From NCBI RefSeq assembly GCF_013378445.1, contig NZ_JABXYK010000024.1, positions 1 to 59,601 on the forward strand: a DNA stretch of 59,601 bases, in the 5' to 3' direction. How positions within the stretch are numbered: position 1 is the stretch's first letter; the number at the start of each line of letters is the position of its first letter. The stretch is from Mycoplana rhizolycopersici. Its GTDB lineage: Bacteria > Pseudomonadota > Alphaproteobacteria > Rhizobiales > Rhizobiaceae. Below the pieces are notes generated by a model that had not been told where the DNA came from, ran no database searches, and saw only the letters and a program-made list of their open reading frames with translations. Made by a program: the position numbers and the translations under genes. This document shows positions 26,406 to 35,600 of the stretch, piece after piece.

Positions 26406-27914
26406 ATGAAAGTCCTTGGCGTCACATCCGAACTCTTTCCGCTCGTCAAAACCGGTGGCCTGGCCGACGTTACGGGCGCACTACCCAAAGCGCTGTCGGC
26501 TCATGGAATTGAAACGGTGACGCTTGTTCCCGGCTACCCCAGAGTCCTGGAGCAGCTAGAGAACGCCCAAGTTGTCGCCGAAACTGAGTTTCTCGGGTTG
26601 AACTGTCGGCTGTTGGAGGCCGAAAGCGGTGATTTAAAGTTCTACGTGCTTGAGGCGCCGGTTCTTTACGACCGTCCGGGCGGACTTTATCTCGATGAGC
26701 ACGGCAATGACTATCCGGACAACTGGCGGAGGTTTGCAATCCTTTCGCTGGCGGGAGCCTGGATTGCCAATGGCGGACTGCACGCCTGGCGACCGGACGT
26801 CGTTCATGCACATGACTGGCAGGCGGCCATGACGCCCGTCTATCTCCGCCGGCACTTTGAATGCAAGACGCCCACAATGCTGACCATCCACAACCTGGCC
26901 TTCCAGGGACAATTCGAGTTCCAAACCTTGGGAGATCTTGGTGTTCCCCCCGAAACCTACACTACTGAGTGTCTCGAATACTATGGACGTGTAAGTTTCT
27001 TGAAAGGAGGTATTCAGACGGCAGACTTCGTCACCACGGTTAGTCCAACCTATGCGCGCGAAATATTAAGCGACAGGTCGGGAATGGGGATGGAAGGCGT
27101 TCTCCGCGCAAACAAGACGAAAATCAAGGGGATCGTGAATGGCATCGATACTGACATATGGGACCCGGTCAACGATCCATGCCTAGTAGGGAAATTCGAT
27201 CTGGAGAGGCTCGCCAATCGAGATCTCAATCGACGGTTCCTGATGAACCTGTTCGATATGGGGGATCGGCCGGGCCCCCTGTTCGCCGTGGTGAGCCGGT
27301 TGACCTGGCAAAAAGGCATCGACCTCCTTATCGACGCAGTACCCCATATTGTCCAAATGGGCGGTCGCCTCGTTATCTGCGGCGAAGGCGATCGGGATCT
27401 CCATGAGCGCCTGCGCAATCTTGCTAAGCAGTACGCAGAGAATGTTGCCGTTTCGATTGGCTATAACGAAGGACTAGCTCATCTGATTTTCGGCGGATCG
27501 GATTTCCTGATTCAACCGTCACGTTTCGAACCGTGCGGTCTGACACAACTCTACGCCCTCCGTTATGGAGCCATTCCAATCGTGGGTCGCACCGGCGGGC
27601 TCAGCGAAACAATCATTGATGCAAATGATGCAGCGACCGGCGCCGAAACGGCGACCGGCATTCAGTTTCATCCGGTGACTACAGACGAGCTTCAGCACGC
27701 GATCGACCGGGCTTTCGAGGTTTATCAAGATCGCGACAGGCTGAGAAAGTTGCAAAGTCGCGGTATGATGGCCGACTTTTCCTGGGCAGGCAGCGGACGA
27801 CGTTACGCGCGACTGTTCCGGTCTATGGCTGATTTACCGCCCCGGATCGCTCAACTTCCGGTCGTTCGCCATCAACGCAGGATTCTGCGCGCAAACGAGG
27901 CACGTGCAAACTGA
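26406..27914 (+). CDS. glgA: Glycogen synthase (ADP-glucose type)
   Basis: A 502-residue GT5 enzyme adding glucose from ADP-glucose to glycogen. The N-terminal K-T-G-G-L motif (LVKTGGLADVTGALPKAL, ~18) binds ADP-glucose. Further blocks are HAHDWQAAM, TIHNLAFQG, VVSRLTWQKGIDLL and the C-terminal PSRFEPCGLTQLYALRYG with the conserved Glu. The length is somewhat longer at the C-terminus than the usual 480 residues. GAGGG lies before ATG 26406. glgB and glgC are absent here, so the enzyme is probably an extra copy coupled to stress control. Confidence 0.95.
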   Translation: MKVLGVTSELFPLVKTGGLADVTGALPKALSAHGIETVTLVPGYPRVLEQLENAQVVAETEFLGLNCRLLEAESGDLKFYVLEAPVLYDRPGGLYLDEHGNDYPDNWRRFAILSLAGAWIANGGLHAWRPDVVHAHDWQAAMTPVYLRRHFECKTPTMLTIHNLAFQGQFEFQTLGDLGVPPETYTTECLEYYGRVSFLKGGIQTADFVTTVSPTYAREILSDRSGMGMEGVLRANKTKIKGIVNGIDTDIWDPVNDPCLVGKFDLERLANRDLNRRFLMNLFDMGDRPGPLFAVVSRLTWQKGIDLLIDAVPHIVQMGGRLVICGEGDRDLHERLRNLAKQYAENVAVSIGYNEGLAHLIFGGSDFLIQPSRFEPCGLTQLYALRYGAIPIVGRTGGLSETIIDANDAATGAETATGIQFHPVTTDELQHAIDRAFEVYQDRDRLRKLQSRGMMADFSWAGSGRRYARLFRSMADLPPRIAQLPVVRHQRRILRANEARAN

Positions 27915-28516
27915 CCTACTTCCGAAGCCGCGATCGTGCCGACTATTCCGATTGCAATCGTGCTGAGACACACTTGCTTGCAATGATGGAGCTCCCATTG
28001 AGAGGCTCCGTGCCACCCATGTTCCACCACAATGCTGACGCTGGTGCAGGGCTCGACGACTTGATTCCCTCGTCGCGGGACGACTTGAGTTCAACCAACT
28101 CCCTGAACAACGCGGCGCCGGAATCGGGACGAGCTGTCGGGTCGGTGTATTTGAATAGAACTCTCGAACAGTTGAAGAACATCCCGCTTGTTTCTGCTGC
28201 CGCCTCCGTCGCGCGGCTGTGTAGGTGTGGGGATCTTCGGTGCCTTGGCCACCAGCCTTGGCGTAGCTATGCAACATCGATCGCATATCTATCGCTGTGC
28301 CCTTTCAAGCAGCGAAGGAAATGCATGGTTCCCCCGTTTCTGCTGGCTCGGCACTACACGTCACCGTCTTCCCGCCTGCCGCGTTTGCGACGCGCTGTTC
28401 TCGAACTGTGTGAGAAAGCATTAGCACCTTTGACGCAAAGGGCGCACACTGGGCTTCCGCATACATGGCAGGAAAGAGTGGGACAGCTTTCGCCGCCAAC
28501 TGAGCGAGTAAGGCTT
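27915..28516. other. Intergenic stretch, no recognisable gene
   Basis: About 600 bases between glgA and the 85-residue gene. Frames of 60-150 codons overlap on both strands without ribosome sites, and none is recognisable. Confidence 0.4.
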
Positions 28517-28774
28517 ATGCCCATGTCCTGCTACTACGACGCCGCCGGCTATCCATTATTTCCTTGTGGTTCTAACCCGAAAGTGTTCAGCCCCACCGAT
28601 CTGAACCGGCTACAAGCGATCTTCGACGATTGCCTACGTGAGTGCAGCTTCACGATCGATAGTGAGGCGGCTGAAGCCCTCGGGTGCGCCATCATCCGTC
28701 TCTACTCGCAGGGGCAGCAAGATCCGATTTTCATTGAGGCTGCGCTTCTGCCGTCTTTTAAGCGCCGACAGTAG
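28517..28774 (+). CDS. Small rhizobial hypothetical protein
   Basis: An 85-residue protein of a type common in Rhizobiales: an aromatic start (CYYDAAGYPLFPCG), then FSPTDLNRLQAIFDDCLREC, then a helix (AAEALGCAIIRLYSQGQ). GAGTAAGG stands before ATG 28517. The related proteins are about 80-100 residues and uncharacterised. The downstream stress promoter for the next gene starts inside the end of this one. Confidence 0.7.
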   Translation: MPMSCYYDAAGYPLFPCGSNPKVFSPTDLNRLQAIFDDCLRECSFTIDSEAAEALGCAIIRLYSQGQQDPIFIEAALLPSFKRRQ

Positions 28775-28777
28775 CGC

Positions 28778-28802
28778 GGAACAGAAACGCCTGCGCCTCG
28801 TT
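28778..28802 (+). promoter_or_regulatory. EcfG/RpoE2-type promoter for the 58-residue membrane protein
   Basis: GGAAC at 28778-28782, 16-base spacer, exact CGTT at 28799-28802, 62 bases before ATG 28864. One of three exact matches in the window. Confidence 0.75.
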
Positions 28803-28863
28803 CGGGTCTATGAACGGCACGCTTACTCGTGCGTGGGCTGGCTCATTCAACGAGGAACTGTTT

Positions 28864-29040
28864 ATGAAAACTGATGAAACGCCCACAGGACTTTCCCCGT
28901 CCGACGATTCACCCGCCGAAAAGCGAACCAAGGTCCAGGCGGGCAAGGGACTGGTTTGGATCATATGCGGCGTTGCAGTTGCTGCCTTTGCTCTGTATGC
29001 GTTCACGGTAGTGTACGGCATTATCGCTTCCGGGCCGTAG
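28864..29040 (+). CDS. Small single-pass membrane protein
   Basis: A 58-residue protein with a charged N-terminal half (Asp/Glu/Ser, then Lys-rich) and one membrane helix at about 31-53 (WIICGVAVAAFALYAFTVV). GAGGAA precedes ATG 28864. Function unknown; a perfect general-stress promoter suggests a stress role. Confidence 0.68.
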   Translation: MKTDETPTGLSPSDDSPAEKRTKVQAGKGLVWIICGVAVAAFALYAFTVVYGIIASGP

Positions 29041-29137
29041 AGGTTTAGCGTACGCGGTGTCTCGGTCGCATCTTCACCAAAATGTCTTCCGTTGCTCAGT
29101 CGATCCTCGGGTAGCCCCTCAAAGTTCCGATAGACGG

Positions 29138-29162
29138 GGAACTTTCCCGTGCCGGGGATATT
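29138..29162 (+). promoter_or_regulatory. Weak RpoE2-type promoter
   Basis: GGAAC at 29138-29142 followed by TT after 18 bases, 38 bases before ATG 29200. The -10 CGTT is not conserved. Confidence 0.3.
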
Positions 29163-29199
29163 ACGCCAACGAACACCCGGAAATTTACGGAGGTGAACG

Positions 29200-29556
29200 A
29201 TGACAAACATCCGTTCGAGGGGTTTCGACAGTCCTGCGCAATTTCGAGAGCACATCGCAGACCTCGATGACTACCTTGACGAAGAGCAGGACTGGCCTGA
29301 TCCGAATGGCGAGTTGCGCGTACAGCTTTCACAGCTAAAAGATGAGGTTCGCGATTTGCGCAGGCTAATAGTCGAAACGCGAAACAGGCAACCGCAGACA
29401 GTCCAGAAATACGACGATGACAGGTTTTGGCTGCGTCTCGCCGCGACAGTGGCCGCAACGTTGGTCCTTACGGCCGCAGTCCGATACTTTCGCCTCGGGC
29501 AAGCAGGCGCCGTCGTCGCACCGTTGATTGCCTCGCGGATCAATGGAGCGGTGTGA
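29200..29556 (+). CDS. Hypothetical membrane-anchored protein with coiled coil
   Basis: A 118-residue protein. An acidic coiled-coil region (about 18-60: HIADLDDYLDEEQDW, LRVQLSQLKDEVRDLRRLIV) is followed by one membrane helix (about 77-95) and a short tail. GGAGG precedes ATG 29200. Its stop overlaps the start of the DUF6894-like gene by one base, so the pair is co-translated. Function unknown. Confidence 0.72.
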   Translation: MTNIRSRGFDSPAQFREHIADLDDYLDEEQDWPDPNGELRVQLSQLKDEVRDLRRLIVETRNRQPQTVQKYDDDRFWLRLAATVAATLVLTAAVRYFRLGQAGAVVAPLIASRINGAV

Positions 29557-29810
29557 TGCCAGGCTTTGCCTTTGGGACAAAGGACGCCGATGGCCCCTCC
29601 CCCGCAGACCGAATGTTCGACTTCTCGGGTCTGGAGGCTGCGATAGACGAGGCGAAGAAGGTACTGGCGGAAATGGCCCTCGATGGGATCCCGACAAAGC
29701 AAGATCAGCCTATATGGGTGGAGATTTTCGACGCGGAGTTCAATCGGGTGGCCAAAGTGGCTCTTCAAATTTCGATCGAGATCGGATCTGGGCGAGCAGA
29801 ACACAGTTAG
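29556..29810 (+). CDS. DUF6894-like small protein
   Basis: An 84-residue protein resembling DUF6894 (small rhizobial proteins with a beta-beta-alpha-beta layout): FDFSGLEAAIDEAKKVLAEM corresponds to the central helix, and PIWVEIFDAEFNRVAKVALQ to the final strand pair. Start ATG 29556 overlaps the previous TGA. Function unknown. Confidence 0.75.
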   Translation: MPGFAFGTKDADGPSPADRMFDFSGLEAAIDEAKKVLAEMALDGIPTKQDQPIWVEIFDAEFNRVAKVALQISIEIGSGRAEHS

Positions 29811-29953
29811 GTTGACCTCGGCTATTCAGTGGCCTTGGCGAATGCAGTGCGGCCTGGCACGACGCCCGATACGTCTGTGGAAAGATTACGATTAGTGCGA
29901 GAAATCACATCAACGAGACAACCCACAGAAAACGTGAACGAGGAGGCATCATC

Positions 29954-30811
29954 ATGTCCACATACCCCAAACCACCCTTTGTCTCGCAACAGCAGGCTAT
30001 GCCCGGCTACACGAAGGAAATGAAACCTGTCCCTGATCATGGCGAACAGACATATCGCGGGTCGGGATGCCTGACGGATATGGTGGCACTGATAACCGGT
30101 GGCGATAGCGGAATAGGTCGGGCGGTCGCGCTCGCTTACGCGAGAGAGGGAGCCGACGTCGCGATCTCGTATCTGAGCGAGGACGACGATGCTGAGGATA
30201 CCAAACGGTTGATCGAGGACGCCGGACGAAGGGCACTGGTTATTAAGGGCGATATTCAGGATGCCGGCCATTGCCGAGCCGTTGTCGAAAGAACTGCCAG
30301 CGAATTCGGCGGCATCGATATCCTTGTCAACAATGCTGCACACCAGGATACGTTCAAGAAGATTGAGGACATCTCGGACCAGGAGTGGGAGTTAACGTTC
30401 AAGGTCAACATCCACGCGATGTTCTATCTTACCAAAGCCGCCGTGAAGCACATGGCGGACGGTGGCTCGATCATCAACACTGCGTCCATCAACTCGGATG
30501 CGCCAAACCCCACGCTGCTGGCCTACGCCACGACCAAAGGTGCGATTGCGAATTTCACGGCGGGTCTTGCGCAGATGCTTGCAGAGCGAAGCATCCGCGT
30601 GAACGCCGTTGCGCCTGGTCCGATTTGGACGCCGTTGATTCCGTCGACCATGCCCGAGGATGCTGTCAGGGATTTCGGCAAACAGGTACCCATGAAGCGT
30701 CCCGGCCAGCCAGCGGAACTGGCTACTGTCTACGTTATGCTCGCCGATCCTCGATCGAGTTATGTGTCCGGAACCATGATAGGCGTCACCGGCGGAAAGC
30801 CGATCCTTTAG
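29954..30811 (+). CDS. SDR family oxidoreductase of the general-stress type
   Basis: A 285-residue short-chain dehydrogenase of the extended-N-terminus type found in general stress regulons (YhdF/YdaD-like). A 40-residue leader (PPFVSQQQAMPGYTKEMKPV) precedes the cofactor motif GGDSGIGRAVALAYA. NNAAHQ, Ser in NTASINS and Tyr-x-x-x-Lys in YATTKGA are present. GAGGAGG before ATG 29954 fixes the start. The family probably reduces aldehydes or ketones; the substrate is unknown. Confidence 0.9.
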   Translation: MSTYPKPPFVSQQQAMPGYTKEMKPVPDHGEQTYRGSGCLTDMVALITGGDSGIGRAVALAYAREGADVAISYLSEDDDAEDTKRLIEDAGRRALVIKGDIQDAGHCRAVVERTASEFGGIDILVNNAAHQDTFKKIEDISDQEWELTFKVNIHAMFYLTKAAVKHMADGGSIINTASINSDAPNPTLLAYATTKGAIANFTAGLAQMLAERSIRVNAVAPGPIWTPLIPSTMPEDAVRDFGKQVPMKRPGQPAELATVYVMLADPRSSYVSGTMIGVTGGKPIL

Positions 30812-31010
30812 GCTCACGCTCCCAAGAAGCGTGTCTTCCGACGTGATTTACGCTGGGGTTCTCTCGCTTCCATGAGGCTCAGTCGCCGAAATGGGCTGAG
30901 TTTGGCAGGGGCCTGGGCCGCTCACGGCCAAGCCGGGGCGGCAATGCCTTGCACCAGCAGATCCAGGTTTTGCGGCGTCAGCAAAAATGTTCCGGCCTTC
31001 GTACCCTGAA

Positions 31011-31035
31011 GGAACTTTCGCCTCGTGCAACGATT
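31011..31035 (+). promoter_or_regulatory. Putative EcfG/RpoE2-type promoter for the catalase
   Basis: GGAAC at 31011-31015, 16-base spacer then GATT; fits GGAAC-N18-TT. It lies 31 bases before the start codon. Confidence 0.45.
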
Positions 31036-31065
31036 TACCCACATTCATAGCTCGGGAGGTGGGAC

Positions 31066-33177
31066 ATGGCACGCAAAATATCCAAGCAAGCGAATCAACT
31101 TGCTACGGTTCATGACCAGCAGCTTCATCGCGGAAAGGGAGGTGAACTCCACCAGTTCGCTGAGGACGGACACGAGGTGCTGACCACCGCACAAGGCGGG
31201 CCAGTCGACGACGATCAGAATACTCTGCGCGTCGGCGTACGCGGGCCAGCGCTCATCGAAGACTTCCACTTCCGCGAAAAGCTATTTCACTTTGACCACG
31301 AGCGTATTCCAGAGCGCGTCGTGCATGCCCGCGGATACGGTGCGCATGGCTATTTTGAGACCTATGAATCACTTGCACACTATACCAAAGCCGACTTCCT
31401 GCAGCGGCCAGGCGAGAAAACCCCAGCGTTTGTTCGCTTTTCCACCGTGGCAGGAAGCAAGGGGTCTTTCGACCTTGCTCGTGACGTTCGCGGCTTTGCC
31501 GTCAAGCTCTACACCCAGGAGGGCAACTGGGACCTGGTCGGGAACAACATCCCGGTCTTCTTCATCCAGGATGCAATCAAGTTTCCGGACATCATCCACG
31601 CCGTGAAGCCCGAGCCCGACCGCGGCTTTCCCCAAGCGCAATCGGCACATGATAACTTCTGGGATTTCATTAGCCTGACCCCCGAGAGCATGCACATGAT
31701 CATGTGGGTGATGTCGGACCGCGCGATCCCGCGATCCTTCCGCTTCATGGAGGGCTTCGGCGTCCACACCTTCCGTTTCATCAATGCCAAGGACGCGTCC
31801 ACTTTTGTCAAGTTTCACTGGAAGCCGAAGCTCGGTCTTCAGTCCGTGGTGTGGAACGAGGCCGTGAAGATCAACGGTGCTGACCCCGATTTCCATCGCC
31901 GCGACCTTTGGCAGGCGATCCAGTCTGGCAATTTCCCGGAATGGGAACTCTGCGTGCAGTTGTTCGATCAGGATTTTGCAGACAGTTTCGACTTCGATGT
32001 CCTCGACCCCACCAAAATCATCCCGGAAGAAGTTCTTCCCCTACAACCGATCGGGCGACTGGTGCTCGACCGAATGCCCGACAACTTCTTTGCCGAGACC
32101 GAGCAGGTGGCGTTCATGACACAGAATGTGCCGCCCGGCATTGGCTTCAGCAACGATCCGCTACTGCAGGGTCGCAACTTCTCCTACCTCGATACCCAGT
32201 TGAAACGCCTCGGCAGCGCGAACTTTACGCACCTGCCCATCAACGCTCCGAAGTGTCCCTTCCATCACTTCCAGCAGGACGGGCACATGGCAATGAGGAA
32301 CCCCACCGGCCGCGTCAACTACCAGCCGAACTCATGGGGCGAAGGCCCGCGGGAATCGCCTTCCACCGGCTATCGCCATTTCCCGTCCGAGGAACAGGGA
32401 CCCAAAATTCGCCTGCGTCCGGAAAGCTTCGCCGACCATTACAGCCAGGCACGCCAGTTCTTCATGAGTCAGACACTCCCAGAGCAGCGGCATATCGCCA
32501 TGGCCCTGACATTCGAACTGAGCAAGGTCGAAACCTCGGTCATCCGAGAACGGATGGTCTCGCATCTCCTGAATATCGATGAGACGCTTGCAGGCAAGGT
32601 GGCCGCGGGGCTTGGACTTGCGGACATGCCCAAGGCTGCGGATGCTGCGGTGCCACCGAGGCAGGACCTTGACCCCTCCCCGGCCCTGAGCATCGTCGAG
32701 AACGGGCCGAAGCGGTTCGAAGGCAGGAAGCTTGGCATCCTTGTGACCGATGGAAGCGACGCAACCCTGGTGCAGGCACTTGCAGCTGCCGTGGAGAGGG
32801 AGAAAGGCGTCGTCGAGTATGTCGCGCCGAAGGTCGGCGGCGTTACGCTCTCCGATGGGACGACGCTACCCGCCCAGCAGATGATCGATGGCGGACCATC
32901 CGTCCTCTATGACGCCGTTGCCGTTTTGCCCGGCGCTGATGCCGTGGCCGACCTCTTGAAGGAGTCCGCAGCGCGCGACTTCGTCGCCGATGCCTATGCG
33001 CACTGCAAGTTCATCGGATACGTCAGCGCCGCAGCGCCGATGTTTGAGAAGGCAGGCGTCGATGAATTGGACGAAGGGACAATCGAGCTCGCGACGGCGC
33101 AATCCGCCGAGGCATTTGTCGTCGAACTCGGTAGGCTTCGCATCTGGGCAAGGGAGCCAACAGTTAAGTCGGCCTAG
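31066..33177 (+). CDS. katE: Large-subunit catalase (clade II, HPII type)
   Basis: A 703-residue catalase decomposing hydrogen peroxide. The distal His is in [15 protein letters not shown] (~86), the conserved Asn in [18 protein letters not shown], and the haem Tyr in [12 protein letters not shown] (~378). The C-terminal 150 residues (from [13 protein letters not shown]) form the flavodoxin/DJ-1-like domain found only in large clade II catalases. GGGAGG precedes ATG 31066. It stands alone and is probably the main peroxide-protection gene of this island. Confidence 0.96.
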   Translation: MARKISKQANQLATVHDQQLHRGKGGELHQFAEDGHEVLTTAQGGPVDDDQNTLRVGVRGPALIEDFHFREKLFHFDHERIPERVVHARGYGAHGYFETYESLAHYTKADFLQRPGEKTPAFVRFSTVAGSKGSFDLARDVRGFAVKLYTQEGNWDLVGNNIPVFFIQDAIKFPDIIHAVKPEPDRGFPQAQSAHDNFWDFISLTPESMHMIMWVMSDRAIPRSFRFMEGFGVHTFRFINAKDASTFVKFHWKPKLGLQSVVWNEAVKINGADPDFHRRDLWQAIQSGNFPEWELCVQLFDQDFADSFDFDVLDPTKIIPEEVLPLQPIGRLVLDRMPDNFFAETEQVAFMTQNVPPGIGFSNDPLLQGRNFSYLDTQLKRLGSANFTHLPINAPKCPFHHFQQDGHMAMRNPTGRVNYQPNSWGEGPRESPSTGYRHFPSEEQGPKIRLRPESFADHYSQARQFFMSQTLPEQRHIAMALTFELSKVETSVIRERMVSHLLNIDETLAGKVAAGLGLADMPKAADAAVPPRQDLDPSPALSIVENGPKRFEGRKLGILVTDGSDATLVQALAAAVEREKGVVEYVAPKVGGVTLSDGTTLPAQQMIDGGPSVLYDAVAVLPGADAVADLLKESAARDFVADAYAHCKFIGYVSAAAPMFEKAGVDELDEGTIELATAQSAEAFVVELGRLRIWAREPTVKSA

Positions 33178-33567
33178 TCCAGGGGGTGGTGTAGCCGCGG
33201 CGATACCCTGCCATCCGAACGGAGCCGCGAAGGGAGCAGCTTGCTGGTCGTAGCGGGTAGGGCTGCTTCGCGGATAATCGCAACTCTTCATCCGCGTCCC
33301 CATCGTCCCCGTCCCGATCAGGGCCATCATCAGGAAGCTGTTGGTCCTTTTACCTCTAATCCTCAATTCGCACGTACTCGAGGGGGGAAATGGCACCGCC
33401 AGGACCCGGTTCGCCGCCGCTGGCCAACCGGATCCGGCAGCCTGGCTCGTCGAAGAGGCTGCGCGCCTGCTGGCCAAAGTTGTGGTGCTGCTCGTGGAGC
33501 CAGGCTGGAAGGATCCGCATCGCACCGCAATCTATGCGATCACCGTTGGCCTGCCGGCCGTGCTCCA
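33178..33567. other. Intergenic stretch, no recognisable gene
   Basis: About 390 bases after the catalase. Open frames exist on both strands (for example 33341-33571, plus) but lack ribosome sites and recognisable families. Confidence 0.35.
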
Positions 33568-33801
33568 TTAATTGGCGCCGCCGAATAGGGACTGATCAGC
33601 ATTGCCCGCCATGGCAAGAAGCTTTTCCCGGTCGTGGATGCCGGCCTGGTAGTGGCGGAGCAATACCCCAGCTAGCGCAACCGCTTGTTGGCTTTCCGCC
33701 TCTATTCCGTGTTGAAGACAGATCTCGTCGAAGGCGCTCCCCAGCATGGAGAGGCCAGCAGGATCGACGAAACTGTCCGTTGGAAGGTAGCGCTGGATCA
33801 T
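33568..33801 (-). CDS. Small rhizobial hypothetical protein (intact copy)
   Basis: A 77-residue helical protein: LSMLGSAFDEICLQHGIEAE, then AVALAGVLLRHYQAGIHDRE and KLLAMAG. This layout is common in small proteins of Rhizobiales, without known function. GAAGGAGAAC lies before ATG 33801. A frameshifted relative lies at about 54838-55082. A 9-bp hairpin sits directly upstream of the ribosome site. Confidence 0.75.
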   Translation of the reverse strand: MIQRYLPTDSFVDPAGLSMLGSAFDEICLQHGIEAESQQAVALAGVLLRHYQAGIHDREKLLAMAGNADQSLFGGAN

Positions 33802-33816
33802 GATAGTTCTCCTTCG

Positions 33817-33839
33817 GAGGCGCCTGCCCAAGGCGCCTC
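33817..33839 (-). promoter_or_regulatory. Hairpin in the leader of the 77-residue protein
   Basis: Perfect 9-bp stem (33817-33825 with 33831-33839) and 5-base loop, ending just before the ribosome site of the gene starting at 33801. It may influence its translation or be a leftover terminator. Confidence 0.35.
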
Positions 33840-33906
33840 GGCAAACAGCGAAAAAATGTGAACTTCTTCGGCGGACGTCAAGATGCCCGCCCGCCCCAGG
33901 AGCCGA

Positions 33907-34100
33907 AATTTAGGTCAAATCGAGACCGGAATTTCCGAACGCAAGGAGGACGTTTGCCCGATGCAGCCGGACGATGCGAAGCGGTGGCAGGTTATAGGTT
34001 CGGAGCGCTCGGTGCATAGGCCTTGGTGGCATAGTTCTCGGCGATACCGCTCACGGACGCAATACGGCGCGTAGGGCTCGTCACCATTGGAAAAGGTTAG
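33907..34100 (+). pseudogene. DUF1515-like remnant
   Basis: The plus strand reads LGQIETGISERKEDV then QPDDAKRWQVIG, and later in another frame DAIRRVGLVTIGK. These align with the DUF1515-like protein at 1724-2065 (LETGMSEMKKDV, DDVERWKQMG, DTIGRIGLVVKGK). Frameshifts and stops separate the blocks, so the gene is dead. Confidence 0.6.
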
Positions 34101-34130
34101 ACCGGCTGGACGCCAACCGGTCTCATCGCA

Positions 34131-34364
34131 TTAAAACTTGGAACGAGCCCCGCCAGCAACAGGGCGGGCGAAGGCGGGCGGCATTGCCCTCACCGGCATG
34201 CCGGCTTCAAGGCACGCAGCAGAAAAATCCTCGCGAGCGAGCGCAGGCGGGTCCACCTTGTTCAATGCGTTGCGGCATGAGCGAACTGCCCTCTGATATT
34301 TCTGCCCGTGGCGCAGCGGCCGGCTGGCAATCCATAAGGAGCCTGGTGGCGTGCACATTATCAC
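34131..34364 (-). pseudogene. Truncated DUF982 (copy 4)
   Basis: The C-terminal part keeps DUF982 blocks (KYQRAVRSCRNAL, AREDFSAACLEAGMPV). The first 18 or so residues are antisense to the DNA-ligase fragment that starts about 34344, so the true N-terminus with its WP motif is gone. The breakpoint is near 34310. The frame is still open and might be translated, but it is unlikely to be functional. Confidence 0.6.
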
Positions 34365-34768
34365 GCGTGACGGCCACGACTGGACGGATTGCTTTCCTGC
34401 AATCGCCCAGGCTGCAGTGACGATCGGCGGGGAAACGATGATCCTGGACGGCGAAGCCGTTATTCTCGATGAAACAGGGAGATCGGACTTCGGCGGTCGC
34501 GCTAGCGAAGCGCTGTTCTAAGCCTTCGATTTTCTCTACCTCAACGGTCGCCGACCTGACGCGAATGCCACGTCATTGTCGGCTACGAGCCCGTCGCGCG
34601 GCGCGCTCGGCGGCATCGGCAGGCTGCTCCTGGCAGCAAGGAAGGGCAGTGGCCTGGTCTATGTCGGCGAGGTGGGGACGGGCTTCACCGAGCGATCAGC
34701 GACCGCACTGCTCGACGCCATGGCGATCCCGAAGCCGCAACTTCGCTCTGTTGGTAGGTCCTGCCTCT
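34344..34768 (+). pseudogene. Remnant of an ATP-dependent DNA ligase (LigD/NHEJ type)
   Basis: Plus-strand pieces in different frames match the ligase domain of bacterial ATP-dependent DNA ligases. HIITRDGHDWTDCFPAIAQ and GGETMILDGEAVILDETGRS (the segment after the nucleotidyl Lys) come first; a stop at 34519 follows; then FDFLYLNGR, and GALGGIGRLLLAARKGSGLV with YVGEVGTGFTE. The catalytic Lys region and the OB-fold end are missing. It is a decayed internal fragment. Confidence 0.83.
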
Positions 34769-35018
34769 AGCACGCGGCGATGTAACGGCGCCCATATCGA
34801 TCACGGTAATAGCAGCGGCCGGGCTGACCGGCGACATTCCCAATCACCGCACCCGAAACGCCCCCGATCGCAGCCCCTACTGCGGCTCCCCGGACATCAC
34901 CTGTCACGGCACCACCGACGACTGCGCCCGTAGCCGCCCCAATGCCGGCTCCGCGCTCGGTAGGAGTGCAGCCCGCCAGCATACCCAATGCTATGCAGAA
35001 GATCGCTGTCCGTTTCAT
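34767..35018 (-). CDS. Glycine-zipper lipoprotein
   Basis: An 83-residue lipoprotein: a signal with lipobox ALGMLAGC (Cys17), then a glycine zipper (GAGIGAATGAVVGGAVTG, GAAVGAAIGGVSGAVIG), and a C-terminal RCYYRDRYGRRYIAAC. This is the YMGG/17-kDa-antigen-like class of outer-membrane lipoproteins. ATG 35018 with GGAAGG upstream; the frame stays open to 35216 only as a shadow. Probably envelope structure; exact role unknown. Confidence 0.85.
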   Translation of the reverse strand: MKRTAIFCIALGMLAGCTPTERGAGIGAATGAVVGGAVTGDVRGAAVGAAIGGVSGAVIGNVAGQPGRCYYRDRYGRRYIAAC

Positions 35019-35056
35019 CGCTTTTTCCTTCCAGAGTTTGCGTATGGGCCACGGCG

Positions 35057-35341
35057 CTACTGAAGCGTCGGCATAAGCTTGAATCGGATTTGGGCCTCCC
35101 GGCAGGCCGTAACGAACTTGTCCCTTGCCACGTGCGAGGATCCGTTTCCACAAAGCGCAGCAATACATGCGCGCTTCGCAGAGAAATAAGACGGAGCTCG
35201 AGCGCCGTCCGGCCAAGAGTGACTCATTACGGCCAGCGCCTCGTCAGGTGTCCTCACGACTTTCAGGAGACGGTGTGGAGTGTCGATGCAGATTGGCGCG
35301 TTCCAAGACAGATGCAAACTCATGGATAGCACATCTCCCAT
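35057..35341 (-). CDS. DUF982 family small protein (copy 5)
   Basis: A 94-residue DUF982 protein, sister of copy 3 (shared SAKRACIAALCG, same length). WPDG and the C-terminal RDKFVTACREAQI block are present. I chose ATG 35341, which has CAGGAGA eight bases upstream, over ATG 35362. The glycine-zipper lipoprotein follows on the same strand 38 bases downstream. Function unknown. Confidence 0.82.
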   Translation of the reverse strand: MGDVLSMSLHLSWNAPICIDTPHRLLKVVRTPDEALAVMSHSWPDGARAPSYFSAKRACIAALCGNGSSHVARDKFVTACREAQIRFKLMPTLQ

Positions 35342-35363
35342 TTGCAAGTCTCCTGGGTCCACG

Positions 35364-35549
35364 TCAAGCCATTGAAGCTGGGTCGCCTTTCGGCATCAGC
35401 GCCGGATTCATTGCGCGCTGTCGCTTTTCACGATCCTCAGCGCCCGCTCCGTCGGATCGAGCACGCTCTTGATCGCGCGCGCGGTTCATCTCAGCCTCGT
35501 GGGCTAGTTGCTTTTCCGATTCCGATTTCGGGGTGTTTGAATTGGCCAT
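35364..35549 (-). CDS. Small hydrophilic hypothetical protein
   Basis: A 61-residue highly charged protein (SESEKQLAHEAEMNRARDQE, REKRQRAMNPALMPKG), probably helical or disordered. GGGAG lies six bases before ATG 35549. A GGAAC-type promoter sits 27 bases further upstream. Family not recognised. Confidence 0.6.
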   Translation of the reverse strand: MANSNTPKSESEKQLAHEAEMNRARDQERARSDGAGAEDREKRQRAMNPALMPKGDPASMA

Positions 35550-35575
35550 CTTCATCTCCCGGGACATCAACTCGA

Positions 35576-35600
35576 AATGCGTATGAAAGCAGAATGTTCC
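35576..35600 (-). promoter_or_regulatory. Putative EcfG-type promoter for the 61-residue protein
   Basis: Minus-strand GGAAC (35600-35596), 16-base spacer, CATT (one mismatch). It may also serve the DUF982 and lipoprotein genes downstream. Confidence 0.45.

Noticed and set aside
32866-33525. A 219-codon minus-strand frame after the catalase.
   Set aside because: Mostly antisense to the katE 3' end; the part beyond the gene has no ribosome site or recognised domain.
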